A stretch of 64,000 nucleotides of DNA from an uncultured Bacteroidota bacterium (GTDB lineage Bacteria; Bacteroidota; Bacteroidia; Flavobacteriales; Flavobacteriaceae). A program made the position numbers and the translations under genes. Of this stretch, positions 25,849-34,044 are shown in pieces. Below the pieces are notes generated by a model that was not told the origin of the DNA, did no database searches, and worked only from the letters and a program-made list of their open reading frames with translations. The first letter of the stretch is position 1. Each line of letters opens with the position of its first letter. Location: the NCBI GenBank assembly GCA_902598295.1, contig CACKBA010000001.1:55498-119497 (forward strand), read 5' to 3'.

Positions 25849-26271
25849 TTATGTTTGTTTCACGTGAAACATCTTTATTGCCTCTGTTTCTTTTTGTGTC
25901 ATGATTGATTTTTCTTTTTTTGTTTTGTCATTGTATCCCATAATATGCAACAATCCATGTGCCATAACTCTTTTTAGTTCCTCATCAAAACTAACACCAA
26001 ATGTGTTTGAGTTTTCAAGAACCCTGTCTATACTTATGGCAATGTTTCCTGATATTTTATTCCCCTCAAGCTCTCCAAAAGCAATAACGTCGGTGAAATA
26101 GTCGTGATTTAGGTGTTTTTTGTTCATGGCTAGAAGCTCTTCGTCATTTACAAACAAAAACACAAGTTCATGAATTGAAAAATTTTCAGCAAGGGACACG
26201 TGTGTTAACCATCTTGAATAACCGTCGTGGTTTTCGAGATGAAAATCTGTATTATAAACAAAATCAATCAC
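25849..26271 (-). CDS. ybeY: Endoribonuclease YbeY
   Basis: Single-strand endoribonuclease of 16S rRNA 3' maturation and ribosome quality control. The zinc motif reads HGLLHIMGYNDKT: two histidines as expected, with Asn-Asp in place of the third histidine, as is usual in Bacteroidota. The start is GTG at 26269-26271, giving 140 residues. The last residues MFHVKQT are encoded by the second parS site, so the C-terminus is shaped by the partition sequence. Confidence 0.92.
   Translation of the reverse strand: MIDFVYNTDFHLENHDGYSRWLTHVSLAENFSIHELVFLFVNDEELLAMNKKHLNHDYFTDVIAFGELEGNKISGNIAISIDRVLENSNTFGVSFDEELKRVMAHGLLHIMGYNDKTKKEKSIMTQKETEAIKMFHVKQT
25856..25871 (+). other. parS partition site, copy 2 (inside the ybeY 3' end)
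   Basis: TGTTTCACGTGAAACA is a perfect 16-base palindrome matching the ParB consensus TGTTnCACGTGAAACA. It lies within the last codons of ybeY, 9 bases before the mnmG start. It is about 1.9 kb from the first copy. Confidence 0.9.
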
Positions 26272-26285
26272 TTAAAATTTTTCTG

Positions 26286-26293
26286 CAAATATA
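26286..26293 (-). promoter_or_regulatory. -7 box of ybeY-mnmG
   Basis: TATATTTG on the minus strand, perfect match, 14 bases before the GTG start of ybeY. Confidence 0.55.
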
Positions 26294-26332
26294 TAAGGTC
26301 CAAACATATTATAAAAAAGGTCTACGATTTTA

Positions 26333-26340
26333 TATATTTG
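26333..26340 (+). promoter_or_regulatory. -7 box of the alkB-type gene
   Basis: TATATTTG, perfect match, ends only 4 bases before the GTG at 26345. Transcription would start at or next to the start codon, so the mRNA may be leaderless. Confidence 0.55.
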
Positions 26341-26344
26341 CCGT

Positions 26345-27394
26345 GTGAAAGACCTAAAATATTTGGCTGCCTACACCATCCCTTTGGCGTGTGTTATTTC
26401 GTTTATGTCTAACGGGGTTTTGACTTATTCTGCAGTGATTTACGCATTTGTTGTAATTCCAATAATGGAGTTAATTGTGGGAGAAGACAATAAAAACTTA
26501 AGTGAGGAAGACATAAAGAGTCGGGGTGTAAACAAAGTTTTTGACATAATGCTTTACATGAATGTTCCGATAGTTTATTCCATGATTTTTTGGGGTTTTT
26601 ATATAGTTGCCAATAACAACTACACGGTTTTTGAAATAGTTGGAATCACTCTTTCAGGTGGTGTTCTGCTTGCCACAAACGCAATAAACGTTGCTCATGA
26701 ATTGGGTCACAGATCTTCTGTCTTTGAAAAAACATTATCCAAAATATTGTTGCTGCCATGCCTTTACATGCATTTTTTTATTGAACATAACTTTGGACAC
26801 CACACAAATGTAGGTACACCAAAAGACGGGGCGTCAGCAAGGTACAAACAAAGTGTATATGGTTTTTGGTTTACATCTGTAACAAAACAATATATAGATG
26901 CTTGGGTAAAACAAAAAGAACTCTTAAGTCGCTCGAAATCAGGGTTTTACTCAATAAAAAACGACATGCTTTGGTATCTGATTATTCAGGGTCTATACCT
27001 CTACGGCGTGTGGTTTGTCTTTGGTGGTGCGGCATTAGTTTTTTGCATATGCATTGGTGTAATTTCCTTTTTATTTCTTGAAACCATAAACTACATTGAG
27101 CACTATGGTTTAAGGCGAATCAAAACTGAATCTGGGAGATACGAAAGAGTTCAAACATGTCATTCTTGGAACTCCAACCACAGCATTGGCAGAATAGTTT
27201 TATACGAACTGACTCGTCACAGCGATCACCATTACAAATCGTCTAAAAAATATCAAATTTTGGACTGTTATGATGAAAGCCCACAACTCCCATATGGATA
27301 CCCAACATCTATTCTTCTAAGCCTTGTTCCGCCATTATGGTTTAAAATAATGAACAAGCGTGTTCCTGAAAGAATGAAAAAAATTAAGGACTAA
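26345..27394 (+). CDS. alkB: AlkB-type membrane alkane/fatty-acyl hydroxylase
   Basis: Integral membrane di-iron monooxygenase that hydroxylates terminal alkyl carbons, fed by a ferredoxin or rubredoxin. The 349-residue protein has the histidine clusters in order: HELGHR (about 118), EHNFGHH (about 147), NYIEHYGL (about 248) and LTRHSDHH (about 288). The NYxEHYGL box is specific to AlkB-type enzymes rather than ordinary desaturases. Several helices lie at 7-35, 55-100 and 215-240. The start is GTG. Its stop overlaps the gltX ATG as TAATG. Substrate range cannot be read from the sequence. Confidence 0.88.
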   Translation: MKDLKYLAAYTIPLACVISFMSNGVLTYSAVIYAFVVIPIMELIVGEDNKNLSEEDIKSRGVNKVFDIMLYMNVPIVYSMIFWGFYIVANNNYTVFEIVGITLSGGVLLATNAINVAHELGHRSSVFEKTLSKILLLPCLYMHFFIEHNFGHHTNVGTPKDGASARYKQSVYGFWFTSVTKQYIDAWVKQKELLSRSKSGFYSIKNDMLWYLIIQGLYLYGVWFVFGGAALVFCICIGVISFLFLETINYIEHYGLRRIKTESGRYERVQTCHSWNSNHSIGRIVLYELTRHSDHHYKSSKKYQILDCYDESPQLPYGYPTSILLSLVPPLWFKIMNKRVPERMKKIKD

Positions 27395-28926
27395 TGCCCA
27401 ATCATGTTCGTGTTAGGTTTGCGCCAAGTCCTACCGGCCCCTTACATGTCGGGGGATTAAGGGCTGCTCTTTATAATTATTTACATGCAAGGAAAAATAA
27501 TGGAAGTTTTGTTTTAAGGGTTGAAGACACAGACAAAAAGAGAGAAATCAAAGGAAGTTATGAATACATTGAAGAGTCCTTAAGGTGGTGTGGATTGACG
27601 CCTGATGAATCACCCTTGTTGGGTGGGGATTATGGCCCATACAAACAGAGTGAGAGAAAAAGTTTTTATAAAAAACAGATTGATGTGCTTATTAAAAACG
27701 GTAGTGCCTACTATGCTTTTGATAAGGCGGAGGAGTTAGAAAAGCACAGAAAAAATCATGAAAAAAAAGGAAAGAAGTTTGTTTATAATGCACACAACAG
27801 GCTAAAGCTAAAGAACTCTCTGTCTCTAGACAAAGAAAAGGTTAACGAGTTGTTAAAAAACGGCAACTATGTGGTGCGTTTTAAAATGCCTGATGAAAAA
27901 ACCATTTTTTGTAATGACGAAATTAGGGGAAAGGTTAGTGTTTCGAGCAAGGAACTTGACGACAAAGTGCTTTTTAAATCAGACAAAACGCCAACATATC
28001 ATTTTGCAAATGTGGTTGACGACTACATGATGAAGATTACACATGTGATTAGGGGAGAAGAATGGCTACCCTCTCTTCCGCTTCATGTTCTTTTATATAA
28101 ATCCTTTGGTTGGGAGCCCCCTTTATATGCACACATACCTTTAATTTTAAAACCTAACGGCAAAGGCAAGTTGTCAAAAAGGGATGGGGAGAGTTTTGGT
28201 TTTCCTGTCTATCCAATCAAATGGAAGGACGTTGTTAATGTTAGAAGAGCAGCTGCTTTTGAAAAAGGATTGCCGTATGGTGAAGAAGCAAAAGACAAAA
28301 CATACCCCGGGTTTAAAGAGTTTGGAATACTGCCTGAAGCCCTCATAAATTACCTCGGTTTGTTGGGGTGGTCTAAACAAGACAATAAAGAGGTTTATTG
28401 TTTGTCTGATCTGGTGGGGTCTTTTGAGATTAAGTCTATTGGAAAAAGCGGGGCTAAGTTTGATTTTGAAAAACTTATTTGGCTAAACTCACAACACATA
28501 CAAAAAATGTCCTCTGAAGAAGTTGTTAAAAGAGTTTCGTTGTTAAACCCCAACAGCAAGTTTAATGTCACAAAAAAGGTTGTTGATTTGATTAAACCTC
28601 GTTTAGAGCGGTTAGCAGATATTGATGTTGAGTTTGGTTACTTGTTTGAGTCTCAAAAACGTGACCCAGCACTAGAGAAAAAACTATTAAACAACGACGC
28701 AAAAACTTTTTTAAAAGATTATTGTGATGTGCTTGAAAAAAACTTTGAGAACGCATCACAACTTAAAGAAGACCTTGGTCGGTGTTCCAAAATTGGGTTT
28801 GGCAAGTCAATGGGGGCGGTGAGACTTTGTCTTGTTGGAAAACTAGCAGGGCCTGATCTGTTCGAGCTGATGTTGTTTTTAGGGAAAAAAGAAGTTTTGA
28901 AAAGAATCGGGTCTGTTGTTGTGTAA
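27394..28926 (+). CDS. gltX: Glutamate-tRNA ligase
   Basis: Charges tRNA-Glu. The 510-residue class I synthetase has the HIGH-type motif as PLHVGGLR, the KMSKS-type loop as KLSKRDG, and the catalytic-domain signature RFAPSPTG. Since a full glnS is also present at 30572, GltX is expected to be discriminating, with no need for the transamidation route to Gln-tRNA. It overlaps the preceding gene by one base. Confidence 0.97.
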   Translation: MPNHVRVRFAPSPTGPLHVGGLRAALYNYLHARKNNGSFVLRVEDTDKKREIKGSYEYIEESLRWCGLTPDESPLLGGDYGPYKQSERKSFYKKQIDVLIKNGSAYYAFDKAEELEKHRKNHEKKGKKFVYNAHNRLKLKNSLSLDKEKVNELLKNGNYVVRFKMPDEKTIFCNDEIRGKVSVSSKELDDKVLFKSDKTPTYHFANVVDDYMMKITHVIRGEEWLPSLPLHVLLYKSFGWEPPLYAHIPLILKPNGKGKLSKRDGESFGFPVYPIKWKDVVNVRRAAAFEKGLPYGEEAKDKTYPGFKEFGILPEALINYLGLLGWSKQDNKEVYCLSDLVGSFEIKSIGKSGAKFDFEKLIWLNSQHIQKMSSEEVVKRVSLLNPNSKFNVTKKVVDLIKPRLERLADIDVEFGYLFESQKRDPALEKKLLNNDAKTFLKDYCDVLEKNFENASQLKEDLGRCSKIGFGKSMGAVRLCLVGKLAGPDLFELMLFLGKKEVLKRIGSVVV

Positions 28927-28985
28927 TTAGCTTGGTTTTCATAGTAATTTTTTCTTGAAAATTCGTAAATTATAAGGAAAAAACT

Positions 28986-29972
28986 ATGGGATATCTTCTT
29001 ACGCCAATCATACTACTTACTCTATTAGCGCTAATCTTTGGAACCTTTTTTATTGTTAAACAACAATCGGCAGCAGTTGTTGAAAGGTTTGGAAAGTTTC
29101 TGAGCGTTCGCCACTCTGGCCTTCAAATTAAAATTCCGCTTGTTGACAATGTAGCAGGAAGACTAAGTTTAAGAATCCAACAGCTTGATGTTGTTGTAGA
29201 AACAAAAACAAAAGACGACGTTTTTGTAAAGATCAAAGTTTCTGTACAGTACAAAGTTATAAAAGACAAGGTGTACGATGCTTTTTATAAACTTGATTTT
29301 CCACAGGACCAGATTACCTCTTACGTTTTTGACGTTGTGAGAGCAGAGGTTCCTAAGATGATATTGGATGATGTTTTTGAAAAGAAAGACGATGTGGCTG
29401 TGGCTGTTAAAACTGAGTTAAATGATGCAATGTTAAATTATGGTTTTGATATAATCAAGACCCTTGTCACAGACATTGATCCAGACGCTCAGGTTAAAGA
29501 CTCGATGAACAGGATTAATGCCTCTGAAAGAGAAAAGGTTGCTGCTCAATTTGAGGGAGATGCTCAAAGGATTTTAATTGTTGAAAGAGCAAAGGCAGAA
29601 GCAGAAAGCAAAAGGCTTCAGGGTCAGGGTATTGCAGACCAAAGAAGGGAAATTGCGCGCGGTCTAGAAGATTCTGTAAAGGTATTAAACGGAGTGGATA
29701 TCAACTCTCAAGAAGCCTCTGCCCTTATTGTTGTTACACAGCATTATGATACCCTACAGTCCGTGGGGTCTACTAGTAATAGCAACCTTATCTTGATGCC
29801 AAACTCTCCTCAAGCAGGGTCCGAGATGTTGAACAATATGGTCGCTTCATTTACTGCCAGCAACCAGATTGGAGAAGAAATGAAAAAGGCAAAAAAAGCA
29901 AAAGAAACGGTGCTAAACCAGAATGTACCAAAGAAAGACAAACCAATCCCTCCGCCTGAAGAACAAGTTTAG
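28986..29972 (+). CDS. SPFH/stomatin-type membrane protein
   Basis: A 328-residue member of the band-7 family that forms ring-like membrane scaffolds. One N-terminal membrane helix (about 4-24) is followed by the SPFH domain with VVERFGKF, GLQIKIPLVDNV and the coiled region ERAKAEAESKRLQGQG. The tail is proline- and lysine-rich. Its partner is unknown; no NfeD-type protease gene is adjacent. It overlaps the next gene by one base. Confidence 0.9.
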   Translation: MGYLLTPIILLTLLALIFGTFFIVKQQSAAVVERFGKFLSVRHSGLQIKIPLVDNVAGRLSLRIQQLDVVVETKTKDDVFVKIKVSVQYKVIKDKVYDAFYKLDFPQDQITSYVFDVVRAEVPKMILDDVFEKKDDVAVAVKTELNDAMLNYGFDIIKTLVTDIDPDAQVKDSMNRINASEREKVAAQFEGDAQRILIVERAKAEAESKRLQGQGIADQRREIARGLEDSVKVLNGVDINSQEASALIVVTQHYDTLQSVGSTSNSNLILMPNSPQAGSEMLNNMVASFTASNQIGEEMKKAKKAKETVLNQNVPKKDKPIPPPEEQV

Positions 29973-30277
29973 TGGAAAATCTTAGCAGGTTTAAAGAGTT
30001 GGCCGCACAACACAACACAGAAGTTGTGTTAGAAAAAACCAAAGACTGTGATTGGTTTTTTTATGAGGAGGATGGTGCTTGTGGATACCCCTTACAAATA
30101 TCTACCCCAAATGAAAGCGACTTGGTGCCGTCCGAACACATCTATAGTGCAATTGAAGAAAGTGTTTGTGCTTTAGCCGAAGTGATAATGAGCCCAGATG
30201 TTAACAAGGTTTACTTTAATTCTGAAGAGTTGCTGGACTCTTACTTTGATGAACTAGAGGGCGAGTTGGGGGTTTAG
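29972..30277 (+). CDS. Unknown 101-residue acidic protein after the SPFH gene
   Basis: Starts at GTG, overlapping the SPFH stop by one base. The protein is soluble and acidic, with DCDWFFYEEDGACGYPLQIS near the middle split by a loop and a helical C-terminal half. No family recognised. The tight coupling suggests it works with the SPFH protein. Confidence 0.65.
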   Translation: MENLSRFKELAAQHNTEVVLEKTKDCDWFFYEEDGACGYPLQISTPNESDLVPSEHIYSAIEESVCALAEVIMSPDVNKVYFNSEELLDSYFDELEGELGV

Positions 30278-30317
30278 GGTTTGTCCTCGCTTGAGTTGGT
30301 TATTATAACATCTAGCT

Positions 30318-30536
30318 TTAGTAACCCGTTAAAGCTAAAAAAAATATAGCTAAGATTAATATAGCGATTATTGTTTTCCAGTACCATTTCTTAATATAAG
30401 TGTCTTCATAAACTAATAAATGAAACACAAAACTTAAACCCACAAGAAATAGCAAACCAAGCGTTTCTAGAACACTAAATTCCATTAGGGGATATTTATT
30501 GTCATAATATGTTTCAGGATTTTGAAGGAAAGTCAT
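30318..30536 (-). CDS. Unknown 72-residue membrane protein
   Basis: Two membrane helices (about residues 22-42 and 52-70) separated by a short charged loop YEDTYIKKWYWK. No motif recognised. It lies 35 bases after glnS on the same strand. Confidence 0.5.
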   Translation of the reverse strand: MTFLQNPETYYDNKYPLMEFSVLETLGLLFLVGLSFVFHLLVYEDTYIKKWYWKTIIAILILAIFFLALTGY

Positions 30537-30571
30537 TTAGCAAATAAATTATAAAACAAATAAACCTCCAC

Positions 30572-32248
30572 TTAATGTTGAGGCTTTTGTTTTTTCCAGT
30601 TGTCTCTAAGAGAAACTGTTTTGTTAAAAACCATTTCTTTTGGGTTTGAAGAACTGTCCATTATGTAATACCCTTTTCTTTGAAACTGGAAAGAGTCGCC
30701 GGGTTCGGACTTACACATTTCAAGTTCGGCAACAGCAAATGTGACTGACATTGAATTGGGGTTAAGAATTTTGTGTAACTCTTCTGACAGAAACTGCCCA
30801 GGTGCAGGATGCTCAAAAAGGCGGTCATACTCGCGTATTGTTATTTGAGTGTTTTTTGTAGAGGAAACCCAGTGAAGTGTGCCTTTTACTTTTCTTTTAC
30901 TTTCCTCAGACCCTGAACCGCTTTTACTTTTCGGATCATAGGTGCACTCAACCTCTTCAACAACACCTTCTTTGTTGTAGATGACGTTGTTGGCTTTGAT
31001 GATGTACGCGCCTTTAAGCCTTACTTCGTTTCCTGGTGAGAGTCTGAAAAACTTCTTCGGCGGGTTGTCGCTAAAGTCTTCTCTTTCAATAAAAACTGTT
31101 TTGGTAAAAACCATCTGCCTGGTACCTGCTGATGAATCTTCTGGATTGTTTTCTACAACAAGAGCTTCTTCATGCTCTTCTTCAAGGTTTGTAATCGTTA
31201 TTTTAATAGGGTTTTGTACAACCATCATTCGGTTGCACTTTTTGTTTAGATCTTCTCTAACACAAAACTCTAAAAGAGACATTTCTATAACGTTTTCTCT
31301 TTTAGCAACACCGGCGGCCCTTACAAAGTTTTTCAAAGATTCTGGGGTATAGCCCCTTCTCCTTAAACCTGAAATCGTTGGCATTCTTGGGTCATCCCAA
31401 CCGTCAACAATATTGTTCTCCACCAAATACAAAAGTTTTCTTTTTGATGTAATTGTGTGGCTTAAGTTAAGTCTGGCAAACTCTCTTTGTTTGGGTCTAA
31501 TTCTTTTTGGGTCAACAATTTGGTCTAGAAACCAGTCATAAAGTTCTCTGTGTGGTTTAAATTCCAAAGTGCATAATGAGTGTGAAATTTGTTCTATATA
31601 GTCTGACTCACCATGTGTCCAATCATACATTGGAAAAACAACCCAGTCGTTTTTTGTTCTTGGGTGAGATTCGTTAAGAACTCTATATATTACAGGGTCT
31701 CTCATGAGCATGTTTGGAGACGACATATCTATTTTAGCCCGCAAAACATGTTGTCCAGGCTCTACGCCCCCTTCCTTCATTTGTTTAAAAAGCTTGGTGT
31801 TTTCTTCTACGGTTCTTTTTCTAAAAGGACTGTTTTTTCCAACTTCTTTGGGCGTGCCTTTTTGTTCTGCAATTTGTTCAGATGTTTGAGAGTCGACGTA
31901 AGCCTTTCCTTCATTAATTAGTTTTATTGACCATTCGTACAACTGTTGGAAATAATCAGAGGCATAGCACTCTTCATCCCAAGAATAACCAAGCCAGTTT
32001 ACATCTTTTTTTATTGCGTCAATATATTTTTGGTCTTCGTTTTCTGGGTTTGTATCGTCAAATCTAAGGTTTATTTTTGCTTTGTATTTTTTCGCTAACT
32101 CGAAGTTTAAAACAATTGCCTTAACGTGACCAATGTGAAGAAAACCGTTTGGTTCAGGCGGAAACCTAAAGCACAACTTGCTTGGGTCAAAACCGTTTTG
32201 CAGGTCGTTGTCGATAATTGTCTCTATAAAATTTCTTGAACCGTTCAC
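30572..32248 (-). CDS. glnS: Glutamine-tRNA ligase
   Basis: Direct glutaminyl-tRNA synthetase. The 558-residue class I enzyme has FRFPPEPNGFLHIGHVKAI with the HIGH motif, the KMSKS-type TSKRKLLYL, and the two C-terminal anticodon-binding beta barrels. The start codon appears to be GTG at 32246-32248. It follows the repeat-containing membrane protein by 7 bases. Common in Bacteroidota. Confidence 0.97.
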   Translation of the reverse strand: MNGSRNFIETIIDNDLQNGFDPSKLCFRFPPEPNGFLHIGHVKAIVLNFELAKKYKAKINLRFDDTNPENEDQKYIDAIKKDVNWLGYSWDEECYASDYFQQLYEWSIKLINEGKAYVDSQTSEQIAEQKGTPKEVGKNSPFRKRTVEENTKLFKQMKEGGVEPGQHVLRAKIDMSSPNMLMRDPVIYRVLNESHPRTKNDWVVFPMYDWTHGESDYIEQISHSLCTLEFKPHRELYDWFLDQIVDPKRIRPKQREFARLNLSHTITSKRKLLYLVENNIVDGWDDPRMPTISGLRRRGYTPESLKNFVRAAGVAKRENVIEMSLLEFCVREDLNKKCNRMMVVQNPIKITITNLEEEHEEALVVENNPEDSSAGTRQMVFTKTVFIEREDFSDNPPKKFFRLSPGNEVRLKGAYIIKANNVIYNKEGVVEEVECTYDPKSKSGSGSEESKRKVKGTLHWVSSTKNTQITIREYDRLFEHPAPGQFLSEELHKILNPNSMSVTFAVAELEMCKSEPGDSFQFQRKGYYIMDSSSNPKEMVFNKTVSLRDNWKKQKPQH

Positions 32249-32255
32249 TATAACC

Positions 32256-32858
32256 TTATTTTATCCGAGGGGCTGAGGGGGAGGTTTTGTCTTTGTTTTT
32301 AAAGTCGTCAGTTTTTCGTTTAATATACTGTTGGAGTTCCTCCTCTGACATGCGTCCTTCTCGTTGTTGTTTAATATATTGTTGGAATTCCTCCTCTGAC
32401 ATGTCTTTAATACCAAGTTCTTCCATAAGAGCGTCTACAACTAATTCTTTATCTTCTTTGTTTAAAGAATGGATGTCGTCTTTTTCCGGATTAAGTGGGT
32501 TCCACAACTCCCTCGCTTTAGGGTTATTAGAGTACGCAGAAGCTGATTTGTTTTTTGTTTTTTTTGTTGTTTCTTTTTTTGTTTGTGTTCCGTTTTTAAA
32601 CCACAGGTAAAAATGAGGAATCACATTCGTAAAAACAGAAATTGGAAAAAGAACCAATATGTTTTGAAAAAAACCCCATGCGGCCCAGGCAATAACAGCG
32701 TTTTCTCCAAAACCAAGCGATCGTGACCTTTTGTATGCGTTTACAGATTGTAAATACAAACCAACTAGTATTATTGACAAAAACGAGTTTATAAAAAACC
32801 TTATAAAATACGTGTTGCCGCTAATGTATTCAGTGTCAAATGAGAAATATTTTTTCAT
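32256..32858 (-). CDS. Unknown membrane protein with a 17-residue tandem repeat
   Basis: A 200-residue protein with two membrane helices (about residues 18-40 and 55-80), a polar lysine-rich middle and a charged C-terminus. Two adjacent copies of a 17-residue unit, MSEEEFQQYIKQQREGR and MSEEELQQYIKRKTDDF, occupy about residues 154-187 and match a 51-base nucleotide repeat. The repeats look like short SHOCT-type helices. The function is unknown. Cotranscribed with glnS. Confidence 0.6.
   Translation of the reverse strand: MKKYFSFDTEYISGNTYFIRFFINSFLSIILVGLYLQSVNAYKRSRSLGFGENAVIAWAAWGFFQNILVLFPISVFTNVIPHFYLWFKNGTQTKKETTKKTKNKSASAYSNNPKARELWNPLNPEKDDIHSLNKEDKELVVDALMEELGIKDMSEEEFQQYIKQQREGRMSEEELQQYIKRKTDDFKNKDKTSPSAPRIK
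32311..32412. repeat. 51-base tandem repeat, two copies
   Basis: Two copies of a unit containing TTGTTGGAATTCCTCC-like sequence and CCTCCTCTGACATG, offset by exactly 51 bases (landmark TTAATATA at 32320 and 32371). It codes for the two 17-residue units of the unknown membrane protein. Boundaries are approximate. Confidence 0.75.
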
Positions 32859-32881
32859 AAAGTTAAGTTAGCAAATTGTTA

Positions 32882-32889
32882 TAAATTCG
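32882..32889 (+). promoter_or_regulatory. Possible -7 box of folB
   Basis: TAAATTCG, one mismatch from TAnnTTTG, 21 bases before the folB ATG. Confidence 0.3.
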
Positions 32890-32910
32890 CGTTTATATAG
32901 AATTAAAATA

Positions 32911-33267
32911 ATGAGAGTTCTTGTAAACAATATAAAAACATATTCTTACCATGGTTGTCTAGATGAAGAAGGGGTTATTGGATCCGACTATCGTGTTGAT
33001 GTTAAGGTTGATGTTGAAAACAGACTTGCTCAACAAACTGATGACCTTTCTCAAACCGTTGATTACTCTGAAGTGACAAAAATAGTCGTTGAAGAAATGG
33101 GGATAAGATCAAGGTTAATTGAAACTGTTGCGGCACGAATTATTAGAAGAATTCACAAAGAATGCAAGCACTCTACCTCAGTCGATGTGTCTGTAACAAA
33201 AATCAACCCACCTATTGAGGGTGATGTTGAAACTGTATGTGTAGTTTTAAATTCGTCAGATATTTAA
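32911..33267 (+). CDS. folB: Dihydroneopterin aldolase
   Basis: Folate pathway enzyme cleaving dihydroneopterin to 6-hydroxymethyl-dihydropterin and glycolaldehyde. The 118-residue protein has the YSYHGCLDEE loop, the TVDYSEV motif and the KINPPIEGDV C-terminal substrate loop of the family, with the catalytic lysine in TKINPP. It stands alone, followed by a tRNA gene. Confidence 0.93.
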   Translation: MRVLVNNIKTYSYHGCLDEEGVIGSDYRVDVKVDVENRLAQQTDDLSQTVDYSEVTKIVVEEMGIRSRLIETVAARIIRRIHKECKHSTSVDVSVTKINPPIEGDVETVCVVLNSSDI

Positions 33268-33292
33268 AAATTCTTACTTTTGAAGCCCTAAA

Positions 33293-33363
33293 GGCACTGT
33301 GGCCGAGTGGCTAGGCAGAGCTCTGCAAAAGCTTGTACAGCGGTTCGAATCCGCTCGGTGCCT
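33293..33363 (+). tRNA. tRNA-Cys (anticodon GCA)
   Basis: A full cloverleaf can be drawn: acceptor GGCACTG paired with CGGTGCC (one GU), D stem GCC/GGC with loop GAGTGGCTA, anticodon stem GAGCT/AGCTT with loop CTGCAAA giving anticodon GCA, T arm AGCGG-TTCGAAT-CCGCT. The discriminator base is T, as in tRNA-Cys. CCA is not encoded. The length is 71 bases. Confidence 0.95.
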
Positions 33364-33364
33364 C

Positions 33365-33388
33365 AACCCCTTTTTGAAGGGGTTTTTT
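33365..33388 (+). terminator. Rho-independent terminator behind tRNA-Cys
   Basis: AACCCCTT and AAGGGGTT form an 8-base-pair stem with a TTTG loop, followed by a run of four more T. It follows the tRNA directly and overlaps the last codon of the convergent LysE gene. Confidence 0.85.
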
Positions 33389-34001
33389 ATAGCCCCTTAG
33401 TGATAAGCACAACCCCAAATATTAATATCAAAACATTTAATCCTTGTCTTATATAGAAAAGAACCTGGTCGGTAAGTTTTGATTTAAGTCTGCTTGAAAG
33501 AAAAAATTTTATTATGTTGATTATAAGATAGGTTCCCACTGAAACAAAAAAGAAAGTCCATATTTTAACTGGGCTCATCTCTACTTTGGGCCCGAACCAA
33601 ACGATAACACCTGCCCAAACAACGAGATAAGAAATGTTAATGATGTTGAGCAAAAACCCTTTAACAACATATTTAAAAAGTTTTGTTTCTTTGACAGCCT
33701 CTGCTTTTGTTAAGTTGTTTTTTTTTACTGCATTATTCGCAAAAGAAATTGTAGAATAAACCGCAAGTATAACCCCTCCCAGCAAAAAAAGGGCAGGCTG
33801 ATTTTCTTCAGTTGCTATTTTGCTAGCGCCAAAATAAGCTAAAGAAAAGAAAATTAGATCTGACACAACTACACCAACGTCCATAAAAATAGCTTGTTTT
33901 ATTCCGCGGGTAATGCTTGTTTCAAGCAAAATAAAAAAAATGGGGCCGAAAGAAAAAGAGAGAATAAACCCAAACACCAGTGCGTCAATATAATCAGCCA
34001 T
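33387..34001 (-). CDS. LysE/RhtB-family exporter
   Basis: Inner-membrane amino-acid exporter of 204 residues with about six helices. The N-terminal signature FGFILSFSFGPIFFILLETSITRGIKQA is seen in parts, with the conserved GP and the RG loop typical of LysE. The substrate is not predictable. A one-mismatch -7 box (TAATTTTA, minus strand, 34019-34026) lies 17 bases upstream. Confidence 0.85.
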   Translation of the reverse strand: MADYIDALVFGFILSFSFGPIFFILLETSITRGIKQAIFMDVGVVVSDLIFFSLAYFGASKIATEENQPALFLLGGVILAVYSTISFANNAVKKNNLTKAEAVKETKLFKYVVKGFLLNIINISYLVVWAGVIVWFGPKVEMSPVKIWTFFFVSVGTYLIINIIKFFLSSRLKSKLTDQVLFYIRQGLNVLILIFGVVLITKGL

Positions 34002-34044
34002 TGTCTTTAATAGTTAAATAAAATTACTCTTTTATTAGAACTAT

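Noticed and set aside
33293-33363. tRNA-Ser reading of the tRNA gene
   Set aside because: The first glance at GCC-GAGTGGC suggested Ser, but there is no long variable arm and the anticodon loop CTGCAAA gives GCA, Cys.
33293-33392. tRNA gene as an integration site of a mobile element
   Set aside because: No integrase gene and no repeat of the tRNA 3' end were seen; flanking genes are housekeeping.
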